Shown here: piece after piece, positions 1-11,740 of the stretch
Layout: each line of letters opens with the position of its first letter
How positions within the stretch are numbered: position 1 is the stretch's first letter
Source of the DNA: Puffinus mauretanicus
Taxonomy: Eukaryota > Chordata > Aves > Procellariiformes > Procellariidae
Length of the DNA stretch: 64,000 bases
Direction of reading: 5' to 3'
Assembly (NCBI GenBank): GCA_023333565.1
Contig: JAJKFH010003821.1
Location: 1,328,872-1,392,871 of the forward strand
Position numbers and translations under genes: made by a program
The notes under the pieces: generated by a model
The model's input: only the letters and a program-made list of their open reading frames with translations
What the model was told of the DNA's origin: nothing
Database searches by the model: none

Positions 1-3000
1 AAATAAACTCCTCCATCCATTCACGTATTACGTAACAATTTCTGGTCAAACGGATAACTCATCACCTACGTTGCCATGTCAAGCTAAAATCCTCTTGTCT
101 CTCAGTTTCTGCGGTCATCCACATAGTGGATGGAATCGGCATAGTTTTCAATTAACTGAGCCTTCCCTTTCTACAGATACAAATGAGCACAATTTGCCCG
201 GCAGCAGAGAAGCAGAAACACTATGCAGCTGTGATGACAGACTGTCACTCATTCCATCCAGAACATAGTAGTGGCAGTTCCCTTGAAGCTCTAAAAGTGC
301 TGCCCCTTCAGAGCTGCCGTTCCTGGGTGCGTATCGCCATCCTACAGCGTTAATGCTATTTGCCTACGATAATCCTGAGCAAATTTGGGAAGGAGTTACG
401 AAGGGAAAAGGAGGACTGCTGTGTGCAAGAAGCTTTGTCACTGTCTGTGATATATGGCATGGCATCGACTACTTGACTGGCTTCCGCATAAGGAAAGCTC
501 CTTTTCAGATCTCTTTACTTTTGTAACCTCACAACACTATTAACGAGTCCTAGCACTCAGCATTCAGTGCCAGTCCTGAGGGATGACCCAAATCCTGCAA
601 GGCCAGAGCTCAAATTTTAGAAGACTCAGAAATATTTACATGCAGACAAAAAAGAGTATCTGGAAAAAATACTTAATATTTGGAGTCTGAGAACAAGATA
701 GACTGTCAGGAAGTCAGTCTTTATGATCAGCTATAGATAGTGTGTCCATCCAACAAACATCCCTAATGGCTGTAGGCTCAGTCACAGAAACAGTGTTTTG
801 TTTGTATTTTTATGTCAATGTACAAGAGAGAATAAATGTAATGCAGATGAATCAGATGAGTCTGAAAAAATGAACGAAACACAATGCAACAGTCACTTTC
901 TGAAATTATTTTACTGAAATGGATGTAATTGAAAAAGTGTTACACAGTAATGATATTACTTAATCCAATGAAATTTTAAAAAGTTTTATAGCTTGCCTAT
1001 AATAAGACATTGTAAACGTAAAGATAACCTTTAGACTGCAAAAACAGAGAAACTGGAGTTGATACGCATATATTATTTGTTTTGTCCTCTAGGGTGAGAT
1101 GACCTTGGAAATAAAAATGTAGAAACAGCTATAGTTAGACCTCTCTAGTCCTCTTTCCGACAGCAAATAGTAGAGGATGCTTAAAGGAAGTTTATTAAAA
1201 AGGGGAAACTACACACTGACAGTGTGCCTAGTATATCATTTCGCTACTTGCAGCCTAGTGACTTCATAATACAGAACTTGTATCCTTGTGTTTAATAGGT
1301 TTTCACAGATAAGTCTTTGTCTAAATAAGTACTTGTCTAACTGCTCCTGAACCATTTTCAACCTCCATCATTTCTGGCATCAATTTCTGTCAAGGAGTTC
1401 TACAGTTTAGCAGACTGTTGTGTGAAAAAAAAAGTCTGAATCCACAGAATTCTGAATGAGCTCTTAGAAACTTCTGTTATCTAGAGTTACACAGGATGCG
1501 GTTAAACTGAGATCTTACAGCTCTTAAGGCAAATTTGTCTGCTTCTGCATCAAAACATCTGTATGCCCATTTCTCCTTCCAACTACAGATCCTCTTCACT
1601 GAGTAGTTTCTCCAAATCCTTCTCTTGTTAGGTAACATGAAATTTGCTTTTAATCTTCCCATGTTTTTATTATCACTAGATTCTCTGGATTGGTTGCCAC
1701 TGTGCACACAGTACAGCATCTAGCAAAAAGCTAATCAGTGAAAGACAGAGGGCACTGTAGAGAGAACATGCCCACCTTGTCCTGTAGCTCTTCCTGTTAG
1801 CTGGAACGGCGTGAAGACACATCAACAGAGAGTTTTCTGAAATTCTGTGAACTGTCGATAACATGACAGATTACTGCAACACAATGCTTTATACTCAGAA
1901 AAGAGTTCTCCGCTGGATAAGAGGAGACCAAGACTCACTGTATTCATCTTGTCTCTAACTTACAATTTCTGAAAGTTTACTGTATATTCTAGAGTGTATG
2001 AACATGTAAAGAGTTAAATCATGAACAGATGTACACAGGTATGTGTCAGCATTCAAACAAAGGGGGCAAAGGGGGACAGTCAAAAAACAAATAATCAGTC
2101 AAGCCAATACTCTGCAGAACTGCAGCTAAACGCCCATTTAAACTGAAGTTGCAGCCATATAAACCGTGTAAAGATAAAGCCATTCTGAAAAAATACATCT
2201 TTTATGTGAAAGCATAATTTTTAAGAAGAAAAATGAAGCAAAAAAAAAAGCTAATATGAAACAGTTCATGCTGAAAAATTCAAACTTATATGAAAACACT
2301 TTTTTCTAGAGAGTTTAAATTTGTGAAGGCAGAAGAGAACATGAATCCAAAATTCAGGAGGAAGAGAACATTTTTCTCCCAGATCATTATTTTATTACAG
2401 GGCTTATACACAGGACTCAAGGAAACTGACAATCCAAGTAACAAATATCAGAGATCTCAGTGTTCAAAAAAAAAGTTTTAAAATGTTTATTCTTTGCTTG
2501 CTGCATCTTGCAGTCTAGTAACAAAACAATATAAGAAATACAGATTTATTTTCTTCACACTTTTTATTTTTAGTCACCAAGATCTGCTCTTCAAGGCAAA
2601 CGGATTTTTGAAGTGTTTTAAGCATGTCCTCATCCCTCTACCAGAATGAGCTACTGTGTCATATATGCTATCTAACAAACTTTTTATATATACATATATG
2701 TTCTGTCCCTAGCTATATAGAAGTACATAACAAATAACACAGCATGAAAGAAAAGCCACAATATCTGTCATCAGTAACCTGACACGGATGCAATTAATGA
2801 GTGGACAGCAAGTTTTTTGAGTACTCCAAATCTCAACACATAAAAGTAGAGAAAAAAATGAAACTTTATATGTACAACTGTTGTCAGTGCCTTCTCTTTT
2901 CTAAGATGGCTGACTCCCTAAATTCTTATGCCAAAAATTGTTTTGGAAAATTAAAATTGTAATTTTTTAGCTGTTTCCTGGCATTTATGCAGCTAAACAC

Positions 3001-4254
3001 ACTGAGGACAGACACACTCTTCTTCAGAGAATTTTTGGTTTGCCTTTGATATTTTCCCCTTACCAAATGAACAGCTGGTACAGAAGCCTTAAAGAGACCC
3101 ATTTGGAAATACGGATGACAAGGTTCAGAAGAGAAATATAAGTAACTACAAACACTTTCAATCAGATTAAATACTCCTCTTTCTTAACTTCACATCCTTT
3201 GTGGTTCTACCAGAAAAACTGAAGCACCTACTATTTAGTTGCCGCACGTATGTGTAACTACCTAGGTCAGGCCATAAAGTTTCACTAAATAGACATTTGT
3301 TCCTTTCCGATTGTGGAATTGCCTCTGAGAAAACCTATATAGTCAGAGTTAACCATCTAATAACACAGTGGTGGCAAGAAGTGGCAGCATCCTTTCAAAT
3401 AAAATCAGCCCAGGAACCAGACCATTCCAAGTGTAATTTGCCACAATTCCCTACGAAGGAAAGGCTATCTGCTCTGGGTGGGGTCACCCCTAACTTTAAA
3501 AGTTGGTCAGCAATAAACATCCAGGATCTCTCTGTAGTCAATTGAAAGAATCCAGTGCCTGTGGGGGATGATTTACTGCACGGTAAGATAGGCTGAGATG
3601 GGCAAGATGGATCTTATACTTTAGTTTTTCAGAACACGTGCAGATGTAGCATACAGGGAATTTTTTTTTATTTTAATGCTTAAGTTCCTTTACTCCTGGA
3701 AATTGTTTTGTTCGAAAGGGAATCATATTTTACCACTGTGATACTGAGTAAATTATATAAATATACTAGCAATTCTGATTTATTTTAAAGCAACCACTAT
3801 TTCTTTTTTTTTTTTTAGTTTTGAATGAGACAAAAATTAATAAAACTGGATTATTTGAAAAATAGTATGAAATAAATACAAAAACACATAAGCAAACAAA
3901 GAAACTAAGCTCAAATGACACTCATGAAAAAACGTCTGTGATATATGCCCTAGGTTGACTCTTTTTCACAGCCGATAAAACAGTCTGTGGCATTTTACCA
4001 ATGAAGGTTAAAAGAAACATCACGGTTTCAAACCAAATTATGCCCTCTTCATATACAAAAATTTTCTGTTTTAAAATCACCAGTGTAAAAGGGCAGGAAT
4101 GCATTGTCTCTGCATATGTATCCAGCTTTTCAGAAATATTTTAAGAAACGTAACAAAACTAACAGAAAGGGAAAAAAAATGTGATTTGGTATGTCCAAAA
4201 TACCTTAATTAGGTTTTAAGCACCTGAAAACCTACACAAACAGCTTATCCTCAC
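1..4254 (-). other. UPF3A intron 2 (runs off the left edge)
   Basis: The sequence is AT-rich with A runs. I looked for the next UPF3A exon and did not find it, so this intron is longer than 4.25 kb. No recognisable repeat family or other gene was seen. Confidence 0.75.
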
Positions 4255-4361
4255 CTGGGATCAGCAGTACAAAACTCAAAATAATCGTGGGCAGGTAGAG
4301 GATGTAGCTGTTCCTCCAGTTGCTCCTTAGTTAGACAAGGAGGAAGCCGTCGAATAACTAC
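4255..4361 (-). CDS. UPF3A: UPF3A coding exon 2 (residues 70-104)
   Basis: The exon has acceptor tatatgcag and donor gtgagg. It encodes VVIRRLPPCLTKEQLEEQLH followed by PLPAHDYFEFCTADP plus AG of a Ser or Arg codon. It forms the first strand and helix of the RRM-like fold. Human reads EFFAAD where this reads EFCTAD. Confidence 0.95.
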
Positions 4362-6629
4362 CTGCATATATAAAAGAAAATGGAGGTTTATCTTTGATGT
4401 AAATACTGTAAAAAGAGACTAAACAAATCATATTACTCCTCTTTAAAAGCTCTTCCTCAAATTGGGAACTTCAGTTGGAGCATTAGCCTCCTAGTGATTT
4501 ACCTTCTTGGACTTGCTGACAGATGAAACAATTTCCCTATCTCAGTTTCTGCTAACACTGTAAAATTGTAGGGTAAGTGAAATATTCTGATGAAGAACCA
4601 TTGCAATTTAGCCAATAACAGAAGATTTTAACAAATGACCAAAAAAAACAGATATTGACTACACAAAATTTTTACAGTATCTCTTTTTAAAATGATTTAA
4701 ACTAACTTTTAAGTCTTTTATTACAACAGTATCTTAATGTATTAGGTTTATGTGCCCAGGTGCTGGCGGCAGGGGCTCCAAGGCGGCCTCTGTGAGGAGA
4801 CACAGCCAGCTCCAGCCGGCTCCAGCGGACCCACCACGGGGCACGGCTCAGCCACAATGGCGGCGCCTCTGGGAAAAGGTATTTAAGAAAGGGCAAAAAA
4901 GGCTGCACAGCACCATGTGAGACAGAGGAGAGAAGGGAAAAAAGTGCAAGAAACAGCCCTGCAGACACCAAGGTGAGAGAAGAAGGAGGGGAGGAGGTGT
5001 TCCAGGTGCTGGAGCAGAGATTCCAATGGAGGAGAGTGGAGACCATGGTGAGGCAGGCTATCCCCCTGCAGCCCATGGAGGACCACGGTGGAGCAGATAT
5101 CCACCCAGCCCATGGGGGGCCCCATGCCACAGCTGGTGGAGATACCCTGAAGGGAGCTGCTGCCTGTGGAAAGCCCAGGCAGGAGCAGGTTTTCTGGCAG
5201 GACCTGCAGCCTGTGGAAAGGAGCCCACGCTTGGAGCAGGTTTATCCCTAAGGACGGACTGCAGCCCATGGAGAAGACCCATGGAGCATGTGGGAAGGAC
5301 CCCTGCTGCAGCAGTTCATGAAGAACTGTATCCTATGGCAGGGACCCCACGCTGGAGCAGGGGAGGAGTGTGAGGAGGAAGGAGCAGCAGAGAGGAGCTG
5401 TTATGGCCTGTCCGCAACTCCCATTCCCCACCCTCCTACACTGCTTGGGGGCAGGGGAGGTGGAGCCTGGGAAGGAAGGGGGAACGGTGGGAAGGTTTTT
5501 TAGTTTTAATCTTTGTTTCCCACCATTCTACTCTAATTTTTTTAATTAGCAATACAATAAATTAATTTTCTCCGAGTTGCATCTGTTTCGCCTGTGATGG
5601 CAATTTGTAAGTGATCTCCCTGTCTTCATCTCGACCGACAAGTTTTTTATCTTATTTTCTCCCCCTGTCCTGCTGAGGAAGGAGTGAGAGAGCGGCTGGC
5701 TGGGGGTCTGGCAGCCACCCAAAGTCGACCCACCACACTCACGTAAACTGGCCAATAATAAAGGCCGGAAACCTTTGGGACAGAATGATGACAGCACACA
5801 AAACAGTAAAATGGCCACCACGCTTCAGACAATCTACTTCCATTTTTTGCCAATACCTGAATTTAATTTGACTTAAGTTAGTGATTTTCAGTGCTTCAGT
5901 TTTCCAATTTAGAAAATGGGAATAAATCAAATCTCACAGTACTCTATGTAAGCATTCTTTGAAAAGTGCTCAAATAAAGCCAGGGAGAGAGAAGTGCTCT
6001 TGTCCTTCCAGGAGCTGCTTTGCCACAGCAATAGCCCATCTTGACTTCTGAAGAACGAAAGGTGAAAAGGCATGCAAATTTGCAGTGCTGCTGCTGGGGA
6101 TCTCAAAATACTTAAGTGAATAAACACCCTCATTCTGCAGGTGAAGAAACATCCGTTTGAACACCAGAGCCTCCTGACATTAGACTGTGGAATAGGGCCT
6201 ACCTGCGCCATGCTCCTCACTCCAAACTTCCTCTGATCCTCAGACATCTCCCACCAGAGCCGACGCTCCTTCCCGCGGCCCCGGCCCTCCCATGCGCCTC
6301 CCCGCTCCGCCTCGCCCCCCTCACCGCCCCAGGGGCGAGCCCCGCTGCCGTCCCCCACCCCACGCGTGCCCCTCCCGCCCCTCCCGCCCCTCCCACCCGC
6401 AGCTGCGCCCGCGCCCCCTCACTTTGCTCAGAGCCGTTTTTTTCTCCTCTCGCTGTTTACCCGGCGCCGGGTGAAGCGGCGGCGGCGGCGGGGAAGGTGG
6501 CGGCGGCGGGTTTGGCGGAGCGTCCGGGTCGCGGCGCGGCGACTCCCGCCGCAGCGGGATGTCCATGGGCCACTTCTCGCGGCCGCCGCCCCGCATCAAC
6601 CCCGGCCCGGCCTCCCGCTCCGACCGCAT
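4255..6629 (-). CDS. UPF3A: UPF3A, nonsense-mediated decay factor, first two coding exons (partial)
   Basis: The coding join is 6629-6423 and 4361-4255, giving 104 whole codons plus two bases. The start MRSEREAGPGL matches the human UPF3A start (MRSEKEGAGG as remembered), and KQREEKKTALSK runs into VVIRRLPPCLTKEQLEEQL. This is the entry to the UPF3 RRM-like domain that binds UPF2. In the known pathway UPF3A modulates nonsense-mediated mRNA decay and links to exon-junction complexes; it can act as a weak NMD activator or as an antagonist of UPF3B. UPF3A rather than UPF3B is favoured by the N terminus and by the CDC16 neighbour. The region between residues about 20 and 55 is proline-rich and unlike human. 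Remaining exons lie beyond position 1; no SLYPHLYSRAYINF exon was found in 1-4254. Confidence 0.92.
4362..6422 (-). other. UPF3A intron 1
   Basis: About half of this intron is the LTR at 4738-5737. The stretch 5738-6422 is unique, becoming CpG-rich from about 6240 toward exon 1. Confidence 0.85.
4738..5737 (+). mobile_element. ERVL-type avian LTR in UPF3A intron 1, antisense to the gene
   Basis: The element starts TGTATTAGGTTTATGTG and ends CCCACCACA, so TG..CA termini are present. The interior has a TATA-like tatttaag near 4880, the CTGCAGCCCATGGAG-type words seen repeatedly in a common bird LTR, and AATAAA at 5556-5561, all on the plus strand. It spans about 1000 bp. Flanking pentamers cttaa and ctcac match at only three of five positions, so the target duplication is decayed or the ends are slightly off. 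No gag or pol region adjoins it, so it is a solo LTR. Confidence 0.75.
6423..6629 (-). CDS. UPF3A: UPF3A coding exon 1 (residues 1-69)
   Basis: The ATG at 6629-6627 was chosen because MRSERE matches family N termini. Its context is weak (T at -3, C at +4). The same frame stays open upstream to an ATG at 6809, but that extension is GC-driven and unlike UPF3A. Alternative internal Met codons are residues 12 and 22. Residues 38-51 are almost all proline. The exon ends ALSK in phase 0 at a gtgagg donor. Confidence 0.9.
6475..6511. repeat. CGG/CCG repeat inside UPF3A exon 1
   Basis: An interrupted (CGG)n tract on the plus strand reads as proline codons on the coding strand. It accounts for part of the proline-rich insert at UPF3A residues 38-52. 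Confidence 0.8.
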
Positions 6630-6637
6630 GGAGCCCC

Positions 6638-6660
6638 CGCCGCCGCCGCCGCCCGCAGCG
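6638..6660. repeat. CCG/GGC simple repeat in the UPF3A 5' UTR
   Basis: A (CCG)n run lies immediately upstream of the UPF3A ATG. On the transcript it is a GGC repeat that could form strong secondary structure. Confidence 0.8.
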
Positions 6661-6670
6661 AGGCGGAAAC

Positions 6671-6680
6671 CTCGCGAGAA
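6671..6680. promoter_or_regulatory. Second CTCGCGAGA promoter element
   Basis: CTCGCGAGAA retains the CTCGCGAG core plus one flank. It lies 32 bp from the perfect copy, close to three helical turns. Confidence 0.6.
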
Positions 6681-6701
6681 CTGGCCGCTGGTCTGGCGGA
6701 A

Positions 6702-6711
6702 TCTCGCGAGA
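6702..6711. promoter_or_regulatory. TCTCGCGAGA promoter element
   Basis: This is a perfect 10-bp palindrome TCTCGCGAGA, about 75 bp upstream of the UPF3A start codon. It is a known CpG-island core promoter motif reported to be bound by BANP, with ZBTB33 also proposed. Binding here is inferred. Confidence 0.75.
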
Positions 6712-6850
6712 GTTCGCTGGGCGGGGGGGGGGCGAGCGGGGCTCCCCCGCCCCATCCCGTCAGCGGTCGAGGCTGTGGGGAGGCGTTGCTGCCGCCATCC
6801 CATCCCCATTCCCCCTGAGGGCGGGGAGAGACACTATCAGGAACCCCAGA

Positions 6851-9800
6851 GGGCCCCCACTGTGCTGGCGGGCAGGGGAGGACAGAGAAATTTGTCCATT
6901 TCCCTCTGGTGGTCCCGACGTAGACCCACGGATGCCTGGTAGCCCTGTCTAAGGCCTGCCTCTGCCATGGCCTTGCCTGTGCCTCATACAGCAGGATGGT
7001 CACAGCCACCTCGGAGATGTGTCACCCCGAGTCTCAGGATGATGGGCAGGGACTGAAAGCTAGCCACGTCCTGGGGAGAAAACAGGGTGGGCCAAGGAAC
7101 TCTGAAATGTGTTATTCCTCTTCAAATCTTCTAGGCAATAGTACCTGGGAACAAACTGTTGGAGGCATTTGCAGCAGAAATATCTTGTGGGTTTTCAAAC
7201 CTGTTCTGAAAACCTTTAAGGCAACAGCCAGGTCACCCCACTCTGGGACAAGACTGATCCTTGCAAGAGATCAGGTTATGTGACAGAGTGAGGATGTCTC
7301 TTCTGCGGACATGTGGATAAGCTACCCCACCTGATGAAGTCCCAGACCCTTGTACCCAGTGGCCAAAGCCAACTGAAGCAATGACTTGAAGCAAAAGTCA
7401 AAAACCTGAGGTCAAGTCAGACAAAAACTAATAACCAGAAACCTCATGAGGACAAGGACAATACGCAATTTAACTACAGCCAGGGTGAAAATCAGAATGT
7501 CAGAATAAACCAGAAAGGCACCAAGCACTGTCGAGGAAGCAGAGTCCAGGCAAGAGCAGGAGTGGAGCAGGACAAGTGCTGGGAAGTGCAGAAGACTAGG
7601 GCACAGCAGGAGCTGCTGGTGCGAAGACAAGGATTTGGACAGAACAAGAGCAGATCAAAAGATTGAACAGAAGAGAAAGGAGGAGAGAGAAACTTTCCCT
7701 GAAGTCCGGTCTGAGAGACGCACACCATCAACCAGCTCGCAAGCTTTAAGCTAACTGTAGCTGCCTAAACGCCTGGGAGCCAAGTCATATCAAGAATTCC
7801 TCTGACATCCAGGAAAAGTCATTCACAATCTAGGACACTTTGCATGCGTTTCTTTCTAGGTAACTTTTAATGCCAATAAATGAAAGCCAACAACAGCCAG
7901 CCAAAAAACCTCCAGCAGGTACCTGCCAAGGCGCAGTGTCACGATATGCTGCCTTTATAGCAACATCTGTTCTTGCTGTTCCATCCCCTTCTTCCCGCTC
8001 TGCCCCACTGATGACACTAACACAGCAGCGGTTTGCTGTCTTTGAACCTGAGAACTGATCAGATAGAGAAAAGATTTTTAAATGCTCGACCAGTTCCCTG
8101 ATTTGATTCACAACATAACCACAAACATTGGTATTACCACAACTGAGGAAGTAGCACAGGGGTAAGTAGATTCCTATGGGCAGGGCAGGAATACTATAAA
8201 CCAGTATTGTCATCAGAGCCGACATACCATCAGGTCATAACTGGAGAGTGCAGGAAGAAATATTAACTTTCACGAATCTTTTAAACTATTTTGTCAATGA
8301 AAATAGTAGTAACATAGAAAAAAGGAAACAACCCGAAGCTTATATCCATGCCCAACATTAGACAAAAGGCCTGATTTGCTAAAAGACTTTTTTGCCAACT
8401 TCCATGTAGAAATTGCCACAATGTCTTACTAGAAAACTAGATTTACCTATCTGGATTAAAAAAAATAGATAATGTTATAGAGAAAAAGGAGTTCAGCTCT
8501 TTGAGAATCTGTGGGCAATAGCCTTCTGACTGCTCTGTGTGCAGCAACAAGCGTCTGCTGTCACTTTATCCATGAGATGGTCATCTTGGTTACAATCATT
8601 CAGGATACATAAGCACAGATGTAAAAATAACTACCAAAAGTTCCTTTAAAAGATGAGACTTGCCTAACACAGTAGCTGTTGAGACACACTCCTTATAGAG
8701 TCTTAACTGGTCAGTCTTCTAGTGCGCCCAGGAAAAATCTCCAGTTTACCTCAAACATAAGAACTCGCCTGAATCACACACAACCTACCAGATACCAAAA
8801 GAAAAGAAAACCCTCTGTATGAACTTTTTAGCCAGCCACACTGAAGGGAAGAGACCCGATGCTGGCCAGGAGGTGCGTAGGCTTCCCACGATTCATTTTT
8901 CCCACACTCTGCTTGGATAAAGACTTTTCCACTTAAGACTCATGGCTCATCCCATGTTTTTCAGGAGAATGTGCAACTTTGGGTGAAGTGCTTTAGAAGA
9001 GGAAGTAAAACATTTCCGTTCACCTTACTTTCTAACATCTAAGAAAATGTGGAATTGGTATTGAATTCTGCACTGGACACATACTCCAATCCATAGGTTC
9101 TAATATATGGAATGGTAAGTTGGGCATCTGTAATTCCCTCTGTGGAGCCACAGAACAATTCCTGCTGTCACTGGGACAGAACCAGACTTCTCTACAATAC
9201 TGTGTTGGTGTTCATAGGAAAACAAGGAGATCTCCTGGACCCAACCAGATTTCAACAGCGAGAGCGTGTGCAATTGCTGCTAAAACACGTACTGCTTCCC
9301 TAGCTTTTCCTCACTCAATACCCTTGAATTTTAAAGTGCAGGTGTGTCTAGAACTTGAATTCATGTTCAGTACTGCACAGATGTGGAAAACAGCTAATAC
9401 CCCGGATTCAAACTATGTATGTGGCCTGCATTGATGCAATAAAGTCTCCCTGATCCAGATGGGGATTCATGAGAGCACTATCAGAAAAAGAGCCAAAGAA
9501 TGAAGACATAATCAGTCACAGCTGCTCTGTTGAGCAGCACAGCAAGCAAATAAGGTGGCAAAACAGAGGAAAAAAGAAAATTAGCATTCTGATTCACTAG
9601 CAGGTATCTTAGATTGACTAATGAGAATCCTCAGATAAATGAAGGCCTTCCCACCTATCAATTTCTTTGAAGTAGTGGTCTCTACTAAGTGTATAGTCCT
9701 TAGGATTCAGAACCTGGCCATTGAGAACTCAATGAGCCATGAGACAGATGTAGTGGGATGAGTAGTAGTAGTTTATATTTTCCGGTTTATGCAAAACTCT

Positions 9801-11249
9801 ATACAAAATTTAAAAAAAAAAAAAAATCACTCAAAAGTTTACAGTTATCAGCCTATCCTTTGATATCCATTCGTCAGCAAAATTAAAAGTAAACATTGTC
9901 TGTCTTAAAGTTAAAAGGACCATTAGTCAAGAAAGATAGACTGCTAGAAAGCAGAAGTGACAAAAGTTTTGAATATAGGTACTGGGGTCCAGCACTTGTC
10001 TCCTCTTAGTTACATAAAGTGCCAAAAAAAGGTATAGGAAATATTTCATGAATTGCACTAATATGTCAGGTTTTTTTATACCTTGCCCCAATAAAGTGGA
10101 TAAAAATGGTATCACAATAACCAAACATACACATTTTATGCTAAAAGTATGTTGAAAATACATGTTTAAATGTTAACCCAAATGTGCTAGATACAGTGTA
10201 GAAATTACATTTTAGACCAATGATTTTATTTTGCTGACTAAAACAAAACTAATTTTTATATTTCATGAAAAAATCTTTGTCTACAGAAAAATTGCTAGTT
10301 CTTGAGTTCTGAAGTACTTCACACTGAAGTCTGGACTGCTAAACTTCAGGAAATTTATTCTAACGTTAAAAGCCAAAGCTTAGCTGGAAGTCACAGAAGA
10401 AAATATTATGACAGCTTGTAGCATTAAGTTTTTAATTTTAAGCCCCACACAGTGACATATGTGGAAAAGGCAGGAAGAGAAAGGAAGGGAAAAATTTACA
10501 CAAAATACGTTCAACATTCATGCTAAGAAGGCAAACAGACCTGTCCTGTTTAGTGGATGGACAAATCACTGCTTCTGTTTCAGAGGCATATGCTTTACTT
10601 CTTCATTTTTCAGTGAACCAATGATATTTAAAAATACCACACTTTAGAGACTTGTAAAAACTGTGTATGTGTATTATTCAGTTAATCCTTTGCATTGACA
10701 AAACAACTATGTGTAAAGAGAATGACTGTGGTTCCTACAGTAGTAGGCTGTGGCTTACAACTTTATTGTAACGCTAATTGCAGGTAGGACTGATTTATCT
10801 TAATGTTTATGCCATTCAAGTTTGTTGTCTAGTCAGCTTACCAAAAACAGTTCTTAAATGATCTTTCAGTAATACAATACAGAATAATGATAAAGAACTG
10901 AAATGAATAACTAGGAGAAAGTATAACAAAGTAACATACTTAGTCATAAATTTAATGTATGCCAAATTAGAGTCAAATGATGGAAAACCATTGAAATTGC
11001 TCCTTAAAGGAATACATATTTATAAAGTAGTAAGTATAAAACTTCATGGATTTTTTTGATCTATTTACTAAGAAAGCATTCCTCACAGACAGGATGAAAA
11101 CTCAGAAGCCACAATAATACTATATTAGACTGGGTATTCAATTTAACAACATTGTTAACGGTTCCATGTTAAGTACTATTTTTAATCCTTCACAGTCTTA
11201 CTGATGGCAGACACATGGATCAGTAAACAGTTTTAAAAAAAAAAGTGAA
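6851..11249. other. Spacer between CDC16 and the UPF3A promoter
   Basis: About 4.4 kb without a recognisable coding exon on either strand. A purine-rich, CAG/GGA-rich stretch occupies about 7490-7700. The part near 9760-11249 is AT-rich and may include CDC16 3' UTR if a distal poly(A) site is used. Confidence 0.6.
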
Positions 11250-11255
11250 TTTATT
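11250..11255 (-). terminator. Candidate CDC16 polyadenylation signal AATAAA
   Basis: The minus strand reads AATAAA about 220 nt past the CDC16 stop, with a modestly GT-containing stretch downstream. Other AATAAA hexamers occur further on, at 10762-10767 and 10225-10230. The functional site cannot be settled from sequence alone. Confidence 0.4.
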
Positions 11256-11474
11256 TTTTACTTCATCATGTATGATTAATTTTGTAGAAATAGTCCGTCA
11301 TGTATACTTTTTAATCATCCTTAAGGCAAGCATTATTTCTCCGGTGTTAAGTACAGAGTAGTAGTTTGAATTCATATAAAAATAGCAAATTCTTGAAAGT
11401 ATAACACCATAACAAAAATGCTAAAACAAACATATTACACTTAGACAAAATGAGCTCTCTACCAGCATTTATGG

Positions 11475-11740
11475 TCACGTACTATGGTCTGACATTGACG
11501 TTTCTAACATCATATCGCTTTCATTCATTTCAATCTCAAATGTTTCTTCCAAAGGACGACTGGTATCTGTACTTTTTCTTTGATGTGTCGTCTCTAATGT
11601 TACTATGCCACTTTCATCCAGAGTTTGTCTTTCTATGTCGAATTCTCTGAAATCCCAGGGAGGTGAAATTATGTTCTTTAATGTCTTCATTGTGTGTACA
11701 TCAAAGTCATAACATCTTAATTTGTCTTTGATCTCTGTTC
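11475..11740 (-). CDS. CDC16: CDC16 coding exon 18 and stop (residues 536-623)
   Basis: The acceptor is ttttcctag. The exon starts GTEIKDKLRCYDFDVHTMKT, continues LKNIISPPWDFREF, and ends MLETSMSDHST with a TGA at 11477-11475. The stretch between FREF and LEETFEIEMNESDMM is the most diverged part of the protein. It is a few residues longer than in human and rich in Ser, Thr and Glu. The 17 residues before the stop look unchanged. Confidence 0.97.

Larger units (their letters stand above)
6630..6850 (-). promoter_or_regulatory. UPF3A 5' UTR and CpG-island promoter
   Basis: GC-rich block immediately upstream of the UPF3A start, part of a CpG island of about 6250-6850. It carries a GGC repeat at 6638-6660, two CTCGCGAGA elements and a run of G at 6722-6731. 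No TATA box is apparent. Confidence 0.75.

Noticed and set aside
4702..5503. Multiple open frames on both strands at 4702-5503
   Set aside because: All fall inside the LTR, which is a noncoding regulatory repeat. None is a retroviral gene.
6366..6952. Several plus-strand open frames of 127-151 codons over UPF3A exon 1
   Set aside because: They are antisense or frame shadows in a CpG island, low-complexity Pro/Arg/Ala, and have no family resemblance.
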